Shown here: positions 44,232 to 53,295 of the stretch, one piece after another
Position numbering within the stretch: the first letter of the stretch is position 1
How the letters are laid out: every line of letters begins with the position of its first letter
Origin: Stenotrophomonas sp. 169
GTDB lineage: Bacteria > Pseudomonadota > Gammaproteobacteria > Xanthomonadales > Xanthomonadaceae
Assembly (NCBI RefSeq): GCF_014621775.1
Contig: NZ_CP061204.1
Coordinates: 186,001 to 250,000, forward strand
DNA length: 64,000 bases
Reading direction: 5' to 3'
Translations under genes and position numbers: made by a program
The notes under the pieces: model-generated
The model's input: the letters and a program-made list of their open reading frames with translations, nothing else
Database searches by the model: none
What the model was told of the DNA's origin: nothing

Positions 44232-46604
44232 ATGCCCGCTTACGGACGTAGCCGCTATCCCCGTGCTTCTCTGCTCACCGTCATGCTGCTGCCCGCCCTG
44301 CATGCGTACGCCAACGATGCCGCCCCCACACCGGCCGACGAGGCCCGTACCCTCGACCAGGTGCAGGTGATCGGCCAGGCCACCAGCTACGCCAAGACAA
44401 CGGTCAGCAAAGAAACCCTCAACCGCCAGACCATCCTGAGCAGCGTCAACAACGCGCTCAACGAGCTGCCCGGCGTGGTCGTCAGTGAAGCAGACGCCAC
44501 CGGTTCATCGGTCTGGGGTACGCAGATCAGCATGCGCGGCTTTGTCACCAACCGCGATACGCAGCAGATCGGCACCACCATCGATGGCCTGCCCAACGGG
44601 GGATCGGGCTACGGCGGTGGTTCGCTGGCCAACCGCTACATCGACACGCTGGATCTCGAAACCGTGGAGGTCAGCCAAGGCACGGCGGATATCTCGTCGC
44701 GTTCCAACGAAGCCCTCGGTGGCACGCTGAACTTCCTGACCAGTGATCCGCTGCACGAGCAGCGCGTGCGCTTCGTCGTCGGTGGCGGCGATAACGATGC
44801 ACGCAAGTATTACGCCCGCTACGACACCGGCCTGCTGGCCGGGCACACCCGCGCCTGGATCAGCGCCTCATCGGCTGAAGTGCGCGATTGGATCGACGGC
44901 AGTGGCCGGACCAGCAACGACCACGTGGCGGCCAAGTTCATCACTGAGCTGGACCGCTGGACGTTGACCGGGTACGCGTCGTACAACGATGCCAACGAAC
45001 CGGAGTACACCAGCGTGTCGCCCGCCAGCTTCGCCACCAACCCCGAGCGTGACGGCCTGGTCGGCACCCTGACCGGCATCCCGAACCTGGACCAGAACTT
45101 CCGTTCCGGCTCGCGCGCGCTGCGCGAGAACACGTTCGGTTACCTGCGTGCGGCATTCGACGGCGGCAGCGGATTCAAGGCGTCGGTGGCGGGCTATGCG
45201 CACCGGATGGAGGGGCGCGGTGACTGGCTGCCGCCGTATCTGGTGCAGGCGCGCGCAGATGGCGTGGGCAATCCGGAATCGGAATACCGCGGTGGCGATA
45301 CGGTTTACGGCGGCTCGGCCTTGGGCCAGTTCTACTTCGTCAATCCTGATGGCAGCGCGGCGCAGGTGCGTCCGGGTTGCACGCCGCGCGCGGGCTTCAC
45401 TGCCGACTATGATCCGGCCTGTTACGACGCGGGCGTGCAGGGCGTGCAGTCGTATCGCCACTCGCACTACGACAACGACCGCGCCGGCCTGACCGCCGAC
45501 GTGGAATGGAAGCAGGATTTCGGCGATATCGACAACACCGTGCGCGCCGGCCTGTGGGTGGAGAACGTGGACCGCAGCGTGCGCCGTGACTGGCATCGTC
45601 TGCTCAACGTGGGCACTGACATCAGCTTCGACCACGTGCCGTACTGGGTGCAGTTCGAAGACCGCTACACCGTGGACGAGCAGATGTACTACGTGGAAGA
45701 CGTGGCACGCTTCGGTCCATTCAGTGCGCGCGTGGGCGTCAAGCAGTTCTTCGTCGACCAGAAGCGGGAACGCCGTATCGGTGCGGCCGAGAACGTGCGG
45801 TCGGATTCGAAGTCTGATCCGCTGCTGTCGGCGGGCGCAACGTGGACGCTACCGGTGGAAGGGCTGGAGCTGTTCGGTGGCTACTCGCAGAACTTCGCCG
45901 CCATTCCATCCGGGGTGCTGGGCGAGACCGATGCGCAGCGCTTCGCCCGTGTCGAGCCGGAGACCGCGGACAACATCGAGCTGGGCCTGCGCATCAGCCG
46001 CTGGCCGTTGACCGGCTCGATCACCCTGTACAACATCAAATTCGACAACCGCATCGTCTATCTGCCGGCGCGGTTGGCCGATGGCATCGATTACCTCGAC
46101 GAAACCGATGGCGTCTACGAGAACTTCGGCGGCGTGGAAAGTACGGGCGTCGAAGCCGCGTTGGGCTATGGCTGGGACAACGGCTGGCGGGTCAATGGTG
46201 CGTACACCTATAACCGTTCGGAATACCTGGGCAGCGGCAACGCGGCCCGTGACGCCGAGCTGGATATCGTGGATGGCGCGCAGGTGATCGGCCAACCGCG
46301 CCACACCCTGGTGGTGTCGGCGGATTGGCAGGGCGACAGCTGGAATGCCGGCATTTCAGGCCGTTACCTGGGTGCGCGCTACCTGGATGCCTCCAACGCC
46401 AACAAGCTGCCCTCCGCCACCGTCTTCAACGCCAACATCGGCTTCGACCTGCAGAACCTGTCGCCGCGCTTGAAGGGCGTGGGTGCCAGCTTCGTCGTCA
46501 GCAACCTCACCGACCGTCGCTACCTGGCGGGTGTGGACGGCAGCGACAGCGCGTTCATCGGTGCGCCGCGCACGGTGGGGTTCTCGGTGCGGGTCGATCT
46601 GTGA
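44232..46604 (+). CDS. TonB-dependent outer-membrane receptor
   Basis: 790 residues. Signal peptide (LLTVMLLPALHAYA), a TonB-box-like segment (ARTLDQVQVIGQ), plug domain with LNELPGVVVSEADATG and QISMRGFVTNRDT, then a barrel with a terminal VGFSVRVDL. The substrate is unknown. The GTG start of a phospholipase C gene overlaps its stop, so the two are co-translated; the pair may recover a product of phospholipid hydrolysis or another phosphate compound. The ~80 bases upstream hold no clear binding site. Confidence 0.87.
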   Translation: MPAYGRSRYPRASLLTVMLLPALHAYANDAAPTPADEARTLDQVQVIGQATSYAKTTVSKETLNRQTILSSVNNALNELPGVVVSEADATGSSVWGTQISMRGFVTNRDTQQIGTTIDGLPNGGSGYGGGSLANRYIDTLDLETVEVSQGTADISSRSNEALGGTLNFLTSDPLHEQRVRFVVGGGDNDARKYYARYDTGLLAGHTRAWISASSAEVRDWIDGSGRTSNDHVAAKFITELDRWTLTGYASYNDANEPEYTSVSPASFATNPERDGLVGTLTGIPNLDQNFRSGSRALRENTFGYLRAAFDGGSGFKASVAGYAHRMEGRGDWLPPYLVQARADGVGNPESEYRGGDTVYGGSALGQFYFVNPDGSAAQVRPGCTPRAGFTADYDPACYDAGVQGVQSYRHSHYDNDRAGLTADVEWKQDFGDIDNTVRAGLWVENVDRSVRRDWHRLLNVGTDISFDHVPYWVQFEDRYTVDEQMYYVEDVARFGPFSARVGVKQFFVDQKRERRIGAAENVRSDSKSDPLLSAGATWTLPVEGLELFGGYSQNFAAIPSGVLGETDAQRFARVEPETADNIELGLRISRWPLTGSITLYNIKFDNRIVYLPARLADGIDYLDETDGVYENFGGVESTGVEAALGYGWDNGWRVNGAYTYNRSEYLGSGNAARDAELDIVDGAQVIGQPRHTLVVSADWQGDSWNAGISGRYLGARYLDASNANKLPSATVFNANIGFDLQNLSPRLKGVGASFVVSNLTDRRYLAGVDGSDSAFIGAPRTVGFSVRVDL

Positions 46605-48745
46605 GCCACGCGCCGACGCCGCCTTCCGACATCGGCCGCCGCCGCCTGTTGCAGGGTGGCGTGGCAGCGGGCATCGCCGCGTTGATGCCGAGCATCGCGC
46701 GCGCGGCGTCCATCGCACCGGACGCCCGCACGCGCAGCCTGCAGGACCTGCAGCACATCGTGGTGCTGATGCAGGAAAACCGATCGTTCGATCATTACTT
46801 CGGCACGCTGCCGGGCGTGCGCGGCTTCGGTGATCGCTTCGTGGTGCCGGCCCCCGGCCTGCAGCCCGGCGAGCCGCATCGCACGCTGTGGCTGCAGCCC
46901 AATGCGGCCGGTACGCACGGCATCGCCCCGTTCCCGCTGGATACCGCCGCGCACTTCGGTTACATGCGGGTGGAAGGCACGCCGCATACCTGGCCCGATG
47001 CGCAGAAGGCATGGGACCACGGCCGCATGGCGCATTGGCCCGCGGCGAAGCAGGACCATGCGATGGGCTATTACCGCCGCAGCGACCTGCCGTTCCAGTT
47101 CGCCCTGGCAGAGGCCTTCACCGTCTGCGATGCGTACCACTGCGCCATGCAGGCGGGCACCAATCCCAACCGGCTGTTCCTGTGGACCGGCCACAACGAT
47201 CCGCAGGCGCAGGGCGGTGGCCCGGCGGTGGCCAACTCGCACGACAACTTCCCCGAGCTGGGCGGCAACCCGGCGTCGTACACCTGGACCACCTATGTCG
47301 AACGCCTGCAGCAGGCGGGCGTGGACTGGCGGATCTACCAGGACATGGCGGACAACTTCACCGACAACCCGCTCGCCGGCTTCCAGGCGTTCCGCGCGGC
47401 ATGGCGGGACGCACCGGGCCACGACCCGCAGCTGCGCGAACGTGGGGTCAGCACGCGCGGGCTGGCGCAGTTGCGGCAGGACGTGCTGGACAACCGGCTG
47501 CCGCAGGTCAGCTTCCTGATTGCCGATGCCGCCGGCAGCGAGCATCCGGGGCCTTCCAGTCCCGCTCAGGGCGCGGCCTATACGGCGCAGGTGCTGGACG
47601 CATTGACCGCCGATCCGACCGTCTGGAGCCGCACCGCGCTGCTGGTGATGTTCGATGAGAACGATGGCTTCTTCGACCATGTGCCACCGCCCGCTCCGCC
47701 ATCGGCGGACGCCACGCAGCAGGGGGGATGGGCCGGTGCATCGGTGATCAGCACCGTGGGTGAGTATCACCGGCATCCTTCGCCGGGCAACGAAACGCAT
47801 GACGAACCGGCACTGCGTGGCCGGCCTTACGGCTTGGGTCCGCGTGTGCCGTTGTACGTGATATCGCCGTGGAGCCGAGGGGGCTGGGTGGATTCACAGG
47901 TGTACGACCACACCTCTGTGATCCGCCTGATCGAGCGGCGCTTCGGCGTGGCGGCGCCGGAGCTTTCGCCGTGGCGGCGCGCGGTATGCGGCGACCTGAC
48001 CCAGGCATTCGATTTTACCCAGTCCGATACGCGTCCGTTCGTACGCGCGCTGCCCGACACCGCAGCGGTAGCCTCGCGGGCGGCTGCCTTGCCGGGTCGC
48101 ACGCTGCCGTCGCTGCCCGAGGCCCTGCAGCCAGCGCGGCAGGAGCGCGGCGTGAGACCTTCGCGTGCAGTTCCCTATCGCCCGGCGATCGCCATCCAGA
48201 CCGATGCGGTGGCCGCCGAGGTGCGGCTGACGCTGGCCAGCGAAGGCGCGGCGGCGGTGATCCATGTGTACGACCGTCTGCAGCTGGAGGCGATCCCGCG
48301 CCGTTATACCGTGGCCCCTGGCCGCGACCTGCAGGGCAGCTGGCCGCTGCACGCGGTGCACGGCTATGACCTGTGGGCGCTGGGTCCGAATGGCTTCCAT
48401 CGGCACTACCAGGGTGATGCAGCGGCCGCCATGCCCGTGGAAGCCCGCATCGAGCGTGTCGCAGATGACATGGTTCTGCAGCTGCGCAACCCGGGTCCGC
48501 AGACGATTTCACTGGATGTGCGTGGGGGTGCGTATGCGGACCTCATGCCCACGCGCACGCTGCGTCTGGCCGTGGGTGAAGAGGCAGAGATCCGCTGGGC
48601 GGCGACTACGACCGGTGGCTGGTATGACCTGCATCTGCAGCAGCAGGGGGCACGCCAGCGGTTGGCCGGGCGTGCGGAGAACGGGCGCCATGCCAGCAGT
48701 GATCCCGCATTCGGCAGCGAGCCGATGCGCTTCGCTGCAGGTTGA
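46601..48745 (+). CDS. plcN: Phosphocholine-type phospholipase C, Tat-exported
   Basis: 714 residues from GTG 46601, which overlaps the receptor stop. The N-terminus has a Tat signal (SDIGRRRLLQGGVAAGIAAL...ARA). The phosphoesterase domain begins HIVVLMQENRSFDHYFGTLPGVRGF and continues with YHCAMQAGTNPNR, MFDENDGFFDHVPPP and a DHTSVIRLIERRFG block, all typical of PlcH/PlcN. Two small beta domains (DUF756) follow near the C-terminus (VHGYDLWALGPNGFHR). It hydrolyses phosphatidylcholine or related lipids outside the inner membrane. The length is like that of PlcN/PlcH (about 690-730). Haemolytic versus non-haemolytic type cannot be told, so the symbol is tentative. Confidence 0.88.
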   Translation: MSHAPTPPSDIGRRRLLQGGVAAGIAALMPSIARAASIAPDARTRSLQDLQHIVVLMQENRSFDHYFGTLPGVRGFGDRFVVPAPGLQPGEPHRTLWLQPNAAGTHGIAPFPLDTAAHFGYMRVEGTPHTWPDAQKAWDHGRMAHWPAAKQDHAMGYYRRSDLPFQFALAEAFTVCDAYHCAMQAGTNPNRLFLWTGHNDPQAQGGGPAVANSHDNFPELGGNPASYTWTTYVERLQQAGVDWRIYQDMADNFTDNPLAGFQAFRAAWRDAPGHDPQLRERGVSTRGLAQLRQDVLDNRLPQVSFLIADAAGSEHPGPSSPAQGAAYTAQVLDALTADPTVWSRTALLVMFDENDGFFDHVPPPAPPSADATQQGGWAGASVISTVGEYHRHPSPGNETHDEPALRGRPYGLGPRVPLYVISPWSRGGWVDSQVYDHTSVIRLIERRFGVAAPELSPWRRAVCGDLTQAFDFTQSDTRPFVRALPDTAAVASRAAALPGRTLPSLPEALQPARQERGVRPSRAVPYRPAIAIQTDAVAAEVRLTLASEGAAAVIHVYDRLQLEAIPRRYTVAPGRDLQGSWPLHAVHGYDLWALGPNGFHRHYQGDAAAAMPVEARIERVADDMVLQLRNPGPQTISLDVRGGAYADLMPTRTLRLAVGEEAEIRWAATTTGGWYDLHLQQQGARQRLAGRAENGRHASSDPAFGSEPMRFAAG

Positions 48746-48778
48746 AACCGGGAGTCACCGCCTGCGGCGGTCAGCGTC

Positions 48779-49417
48779 TTACAGCTGGCCGTTGCGCAGG
48801 TAGTCGAACAGTTCGGCGTCGCTGTTCAAGCCCAGCTTCAACATCGCATCGCCCTTCTGCCGGCTGATCGTGCTGGCACTGCGATGGAGCATGTTGGCGA
48901 TCTCTTTCACGGTCATGCCTTTGCCCAGCAGGCGCAGCACTTCCACCTCGCGCGGTGACAAAGGGCGACTCTCGCCTTCCACCATGGCACTGCTGCCGGT
49001 CATTTCCACGCGTTCCTTCAACGAGTGACTGATGTAAGGCAGGCCGCGGTGAACCGTGCGGATGGCGACCGGCAGTTCGTCCATCGACGACCCTTTGTCG
49101 ACCAGTCCCAGCACGCCGGCGTCGCGCACCATGCGCAGGATCGCCAGGTTGCTGGATACACTCAGCATCAGCACCGGCAGCTGCGGATAACGCCTGCGGA
49201 TCATGCTGATCATGGCGAAGCCATCGGGCACGCTGCTGTCGGGCATCGAGTAGTCGGTGACCAGTACGTCGCAGGGCAGGTTCGACAGATGGGTCAGCAG
49301 ATCCTGGGCGGTGGCCGCTTCGGCGATGACGTCACCGACGCCGCTGTCATGGATGACCGAGCGGGCGCCGATCCGTACTACCGGATGGTCGTCAGCGATG
49401 ATGATGCGAAGCGTCAT
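48779..49417 (-). CDS. NarL/FixJ-type response regulator paired with the divergent hybrid kinase
   Basis: 212 residues. Receiver with IIIADDHP and acceptor Asp55 (VLVTDYSMPD), and VDKG with the conserved Lys. LuxR domain: LSPREVEVLRLLGKGMTVKEIA with recognition helix ASTISRQKGDAMLKL. It is divergent from the hybrid kinase at 49499 with 81 bases between, which must hold both promoters. It is convergent with the phospholipase gene. Confidence 0.9.
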   Translation of the reverse strand: MTLRIIIADDHPVVRIGARSVIHDSGVGDVIAEAATAQDLLTHLSNLPCDVLVTDYSMPDSSVPDGFAMISMIRRRYPQLPVLMLSVSSNLAILRMVRDAGVLGLVDKGSSMDELPVAIRTVHRGLPYISHSLKERVEMTGSSAMVEGESRPLSPREVEVLRLLGKGMTVKEIANMLHRSASTISRQKGDAMLKLGLNSDAELFDYLRNGQL

Positions 49418-49498
49418 GCTCTAGTATGGCCCCGGGTGTCATGGGTTGGGTGGAAAGCAGGCATCGACGATATCCCTATTTCATGGAGAACGAACCTG

Positions 49499-52400
49499 GT
49501 GCGGACGATCCTGGCTCACGGCAGGCGGTGGGGAATGGGCATCGTCCTGTCACTGCTGACGGCGTCGGCGTGGTCCGTCCCGCGTTCGCCGGGTGGTGAC
49601 ACCCAGGCATGGATCGCAGCGCATCCCCAGCTTTCGGTGGGGGTCTACGACAGCGGTTGGCCTCCGCTGGAGTATGTGGAGGGCGCGCAGGTACGTGGCC
49701 TTGCACCGGATGTGCTGGCCTCCTTGGCTGCGGGGCTGGGGGTGACGTTGCATTACCGCCATTATCCCAGCTGGGCGCAGGTCCTGGAGGCGGCCTGCCG
49801 CGGTGAGATCGACATTGTGATGAACGTCGCACCGAGCAGTGACCCGGCGCGTTGTCTGGCCTACACCGGTGCCTATGCGGACGCACCGTTGGCCGTGGTG
49901 GGACGTCCCGGTGATCTGCGTGCATCCGACGACCCGGATTTGTCCGGTCTGCGCGTGGTCAGCGAGCAGGGCTTCCTGACCCAGGAAAAGATCCGCTCAC
50001 GGTTCCCCCGCGCGCGCCTGATGGCGGTGCCGACCACCCTGGATGCGCTGCGGAAAGTAGCGCAGGACCAGGCCGATGTGTTCATCGGCAACGCCTACGT
50101 CGCCGGTCATCTCATCCAGGCCCATGGGTTGGACAACGTCGCCCTGCTGCGGCCCAGTGATCTGCCGGTGGAGTCGCTGCACTTCGGCGTGCCGCTGTCG
50201 AAAGCCCCGCTGGTGGAAGCGCTGGACGAGGCGATGGCCCGCCAGCCCGTTTCCCTGCGCGCCGAGCGCGCGGCCCGCTGGCTGCGCGTACCGGTATGGT
50301 CCGATCCGGCACGGCAGGCACTCAACCAGGCCGAGCGGCGCGCGCTGTCCACGCCGCTGCGGCTGGGCTTTGCGCCGAATGCCGCGCCGTTGTCGTACGC
50401 CGATGGCAGCGGCGCGCCCAGCGGGCTGGCCAGCGAGTACCTGCAGCGGCTGCGCCAGGCCGGTGCCACGCTGGACGTGGAGGGCAGCCATGACTGGTTC
50501 GACCTGCGCGAGAAGATGCGCAGCGGCCGCCTCGACGCGGTGATGGGGGTGCCCACCGATTCGCATTACCTCGGCACCGACTGGGTGTTCAGCCAGCCCT
50601 TCATCAGCGTGCCGAACGTGATCGTCACCGGACCCGGCAGCGGCACCGTGCTGCAGATGGGCGACCTTGCCGGCAAGCGCGTGCTGCTGTCCGATCCCGA
50701 ACGCCTGCGTGCGCAGGTACTGCAGCAGGCACCGCAGGCCCGCATCCTGGCCGCGCGCAGCGCCGAGCAGGCACTGCAGCGGCTGCTGGATGGTGAGGCG
50801 CAGGCGTACATCGGCAACCTGGCCATCGTCGATCGCCTGCTGCGTGAGCGTTTCCCCGGCCAGCTCCAGGTGGCCGCGCCCGCAGGTTTCGACGATCACC
50901 TTTCGCTGGCGGTGAAACGCGAGTACGCCCCCTTGGCGACGCGCTTCGATCGCCTGTTGCAACAGATGGGCCCGCGTGAACGCGAAGCGCTGCGCAACGA
51001 TTGGCTGGCCGTGGAATACCGCAGTGGGACCGACTGGCGCACTGCGGCCCGTTGGGCGGTACCGATCGTACTGGTGCTGCTGACGGCGTTACTGGTGCAT
51101 GCGCTCGGCTACTGGCGGCTGCGGCGCGAAGTCGCCGGCCGACGTGCATTGGAGCAGCGCTTGGCCGATGTCACCCGCAACCTGCCGGCCATCGTCTACC
51201 AGATGCGCCGCACCGCCGATGGTACGTTGGGATTCCCGTACGTGGCCGGCGACATGCAGGCCTTGTTCGGCATCCAGCAGGAGGTGGCGATGGCGTCGGC
51301 TGCGGCGCTGCTGGACTGCATCGACGCACGCGACCGGCCGCAGGTGGAGGCCGCGATCGCCCACGCGGCGCGCGATTTCCTGCCGTTGTCGCTGGAGTTC
51401 CGCACCACCGCCGAGCCCTCGCGGTGGGTGCGCAGCCAGGCGCAGCCGTATGCCACCGATGCCGGTACGGTGACGTGGAGCGGGTACTGGGTGGATATCA
51501 CCGATGCCCACCGCCAAGCCGACGCACTGGCCCAGGCCAACGCCGCCGCCGAGCAGGCGGCCGATGCCAAGGCGCGTTTCCTGGCGACGATGAGCCATGA
51601 GATCCGTACGCCGATGAGCGGCGTGCTGGGCATGCTGGAGATCCTGGCCCATTCGCCGCTGCAGCCGCAGCAGCGCGTCCATCTGGCCGAGGCCGAGCAG
51701 GCCGCGCAGTCGCTTCGGCGCATGCTCGATGACATTCTGGATTACGCCAAGATCGACGCCGGTGCACTGCGCCTGGATCCCTTGCCGTTGCCGTTGCAGC
51801 CTCTGCTGGAATCGCTGCAGCGGCAGTTCGATGAAGCGGCTACCCGCAAAGGGCTGGCACTTCGGCTGGACATCGACTCGCGCCTGGCCACCGCCCATGA
51901 GGTGGACGGCCTGCGGCTGCGTCAGGTGCTGGGCAACCTGCTTGCCAATGCGATCCGGTTCACCGACACCGGCACGGTGCTGTTGCGGGTGGAGGTGCTG
52001 GAAGGCAGCTCGCCCAGCCTGCAGGACCTGCGCCTGCAGGTCATCGATACCGGTGTGGGAATGGACCAGGGTCAGTTGCGGGGTGTGTTCCAGCCGTTCG
52101 CTGCGGGCGACGTGCCGGTCACGCGTGACGTGGGCGGGACGGGGCTGGGACTGACCCTGTGCCAGCGCCTGGTGCAGCTGATGGGCGGCCGCCTGCTGGT
52201 GCACAGCACGCTGGGCAGCGGTACCGAGGTGGATGTGCTGATGCAGCTGCCGGTGGCCAGTGACGACGACATCGCCGCCGCGCTGCCGGGCCCGGGCAGC
52301 GTGCCGCCGTTGCCTGCCAACCTGCAACAGGCCCGGGTGCTGGTGGTGGAAGATCACCCTACCGCGCAGGCCATGATGGCGTGGCGGCTGGAGCAGCTGG

Positions 52401-52744
52401 GCGTGGCCCACGCCGTTGCCAGTGACGGACGGGAGGCCCTGCAGATGCTGGCTGCTTCCGCACAGGGTGAAGCATTCGACCTGGTCATCACGGACTGCCG
52501 CATGCCGGTGATGGATGGCTACGCCTTCACCCGCCTGCTGCGCGAGCGCGAGCAGCGCCAGGGCGGGGCGCGCCTGCCGGTGGTGGCGCTGACCGCCAGC
52601 CTGCTGGAGCAGGACCTGCGCCGCTGTCGCGAAGCGGGCATGGATGAAGTGCTGACCAAGCCGCTGTCACTGGCCCACCTGCGCGAGTGCCTGCTGCGCT
52701 GGCTGCACCCCACCGACCCGCCCCCGGTAGTGCCGACCGGGTAG
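49499..52744 (+). CDS. EvgS/BvgS-like hybrid histidine kinase with two periplasmic sensor domains
   Basis: 1,081 residues from GTG 49499, with GGAGA about 9 bases upstream; ATG 49535 is an alternative. A signal segment (IVLSLLTASAWS) is followed by two tandem SBP_bac_3-type domains (about 35-265 and 280-500), a membrane helix (VPIVLVLLTALLVHALGYW), a PAS-like domain, HisKA with MSHEIRTP (His700), HATPase (NLLANAIRF, DTGVGM, GGTGLGL) and a receiver (LVITDCRMPVMDGYAF, Asp999). It ends after the receiver: unlike the kinase at 32647 there is no HPt domain, so the relay must use a separate HPt or act directly. The divergent regulator is the likely partner. Confidence 0.9.
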   Translation: MRTILAHGRRWGMGIVLSLLTASAWSVPRSPGGDTQAWIAAHPQLSVGVYDSGWPPLEYVEGAQVRGLAPDVLASLAAGLGVTLHYRHYPSWAQVLEAACRGEIDIVMNVAPSSDPARCLAYTGAYADAPLAVVGRPGDLRASDDPDLSGLRVVSEQGFLTQEKIRSRFPRARLMAVPTTLDALRKVAQDQADVFIGNAYVAGHLIQAHGLDNVALLRPSDLPVESLHFGVPLSKAPLVEALDEAMARQPVSLRAERAARWLRVPVWSDPARQALNQAERRALSTPLRLGFAPNAAPLSYADGSGAPSGLASEYLQRLRQAGATLDVEGSHDWFDLREKMRSGRLDAVMGVPTDSHYLGTDWVFSQPFISVPNVIVTGPGSGTVLQMGDLAGKRVLLSDPERLRAQVLQQAPQARILAARSAEQALQRLLDGEAQAYIGNLAIVDRLLRERFPGQLQVAAPAGFDDHLSLAVKREYAPLATRFDRLLQQMGPREREALRNDWLAVEYRSGTDWRTAARWAVPIVLVLLTALLVHALGYWRLRREVAGRRALEQRLADVTRNLPAIVYQMRRTADGTLGFPYVAGDMQALFGIQQEVAMASAAALLDCIDARDRPQVEAAIAHAARDFLPLSLEFRTTAEPSRWVRSQAQPYATDAGTVTWSGYWVDITDAHRQADALAQANAAAEQAADAKARFLATMSHEIRTPMSGVLGMLEILAHSPLQPQQRVHLAEAEQAAQSLRRMLDDILDYAKIDAGALRLDPLPLPLQPLLESLQRQFDEAATRKGLALRLDIDSRLATAHEVDGLRLRQVLGNLLANAIRFTDTGTVLLRVEVLEGSSPSLQDLRLQVIDTGVGMDQGQLRGVFQPFAAGDVPVTRDVGGTGLGLTLCQRLVQLMGGRLLVHSTLGSGTEVDVLMQLPVASDDDIAAALPGPGSVPPLPANLQQARVLVVEDHPTAQAMMAWRLEQLGVAHAVASDGREALQMLAASAQGEAFDLVITDCRMPVMDGYAFTRLLREREQRQGGARLPVVALTASLLEQDLRRCREAGMDEVLTKPLSLAHLRECLLRWLHPTDPPPVVPTG

Positions 52745-52842
52745 TGCCGACTTCAGTCGGCACCGTGGACCAGCAGCCGACTGAAGTCGGCTCTACCGAG
52801 GGCGACTCCGGACCAGCAGCCGACGCACGTCGGCTCTACCGG
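52741..52842. repeat. SMAG/REP palindrome cluster
   Basis: Three palindromic units in about 100 bases with cores TGCCGACTTCAGTCGGCA, GCCGACTGAAGTCGGC and GCCGACGCACGTCGGC, ending in CTACC. They separate the convergent hybrid kinase and cytochrome genes. Confidence 0.9.
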
Positions 52843-52863
52843 TTGACGTGGCACGCGGCGGGG

Positions 52864-53247
52864 TCACTGCGCGTTGTGCTGCAGGTACTCGATGACCAGC
52901 CGGCGCCGTTCGGGATCGGGAAACGCGTTGTACATGCGCGTACCGGGTACGCGGGTACTGGGCGAGCGCAGGAATGCGTCGAGGGTTTCCGCGCTCCACA
53001 CAATGTCAGCCGCCCGCATGCCATCGGAATACGCGTAGTCGGGCAGGCTGCCAGCGCGTCGGCCGAGTACGCCGTGCAGGTTCGGTCCGTAGCGATGGAT
53101 GCCGCCCGCCTGCACCGTATGGCAGCCCGCGCACAGCGCAAAGGCGCGTTCGCGCTCCAGCGCCGCGGCCTGTGCAGGATCCTGCGGAACCGGCGCGCCG
53201 CACGCGGCAAGGGACAGCAGCAAGGGGGCGAGGAAGACGGTGCGCAT
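52864..53247 (-). CDS. Class I cytochrome c lipoprotein
   Basis: 127 residues from ATG 53247; a longer frame to 53283 exists. The signal peptide ends LSLAAC, giving a lipid-anchored Cys at residue 16. One haem c site CAGCH (Cys39, Cys42, His43), then GPNLHGVLGRRAG and a distal Met in PGTRMYNAF. This is the short cytochrome c family like cytochrome c2/c550. It should carry electrons in the periplasm. It is 48 bases downstream of ETF-QO on the same strand, but no direct link is known. Confidence 0.87.
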   Translation of the reverse strand: MRTVFLAPLLLSLAACGAPVPQDPAQAAALERERAFALCAGCHTVQAGGIHRYGPNLHGVLGRRAGSLPDYAYSDGMRAADIVWSAETLDAFLRSPSTRVPGTRMYNAFPDPERRRLVIEYLQHNAQ

Positions 53248-53295
53248 GGCGGAATCCGGGTGGGTCCCCTCGCGGGGACCCATACCCGGTCTGCA

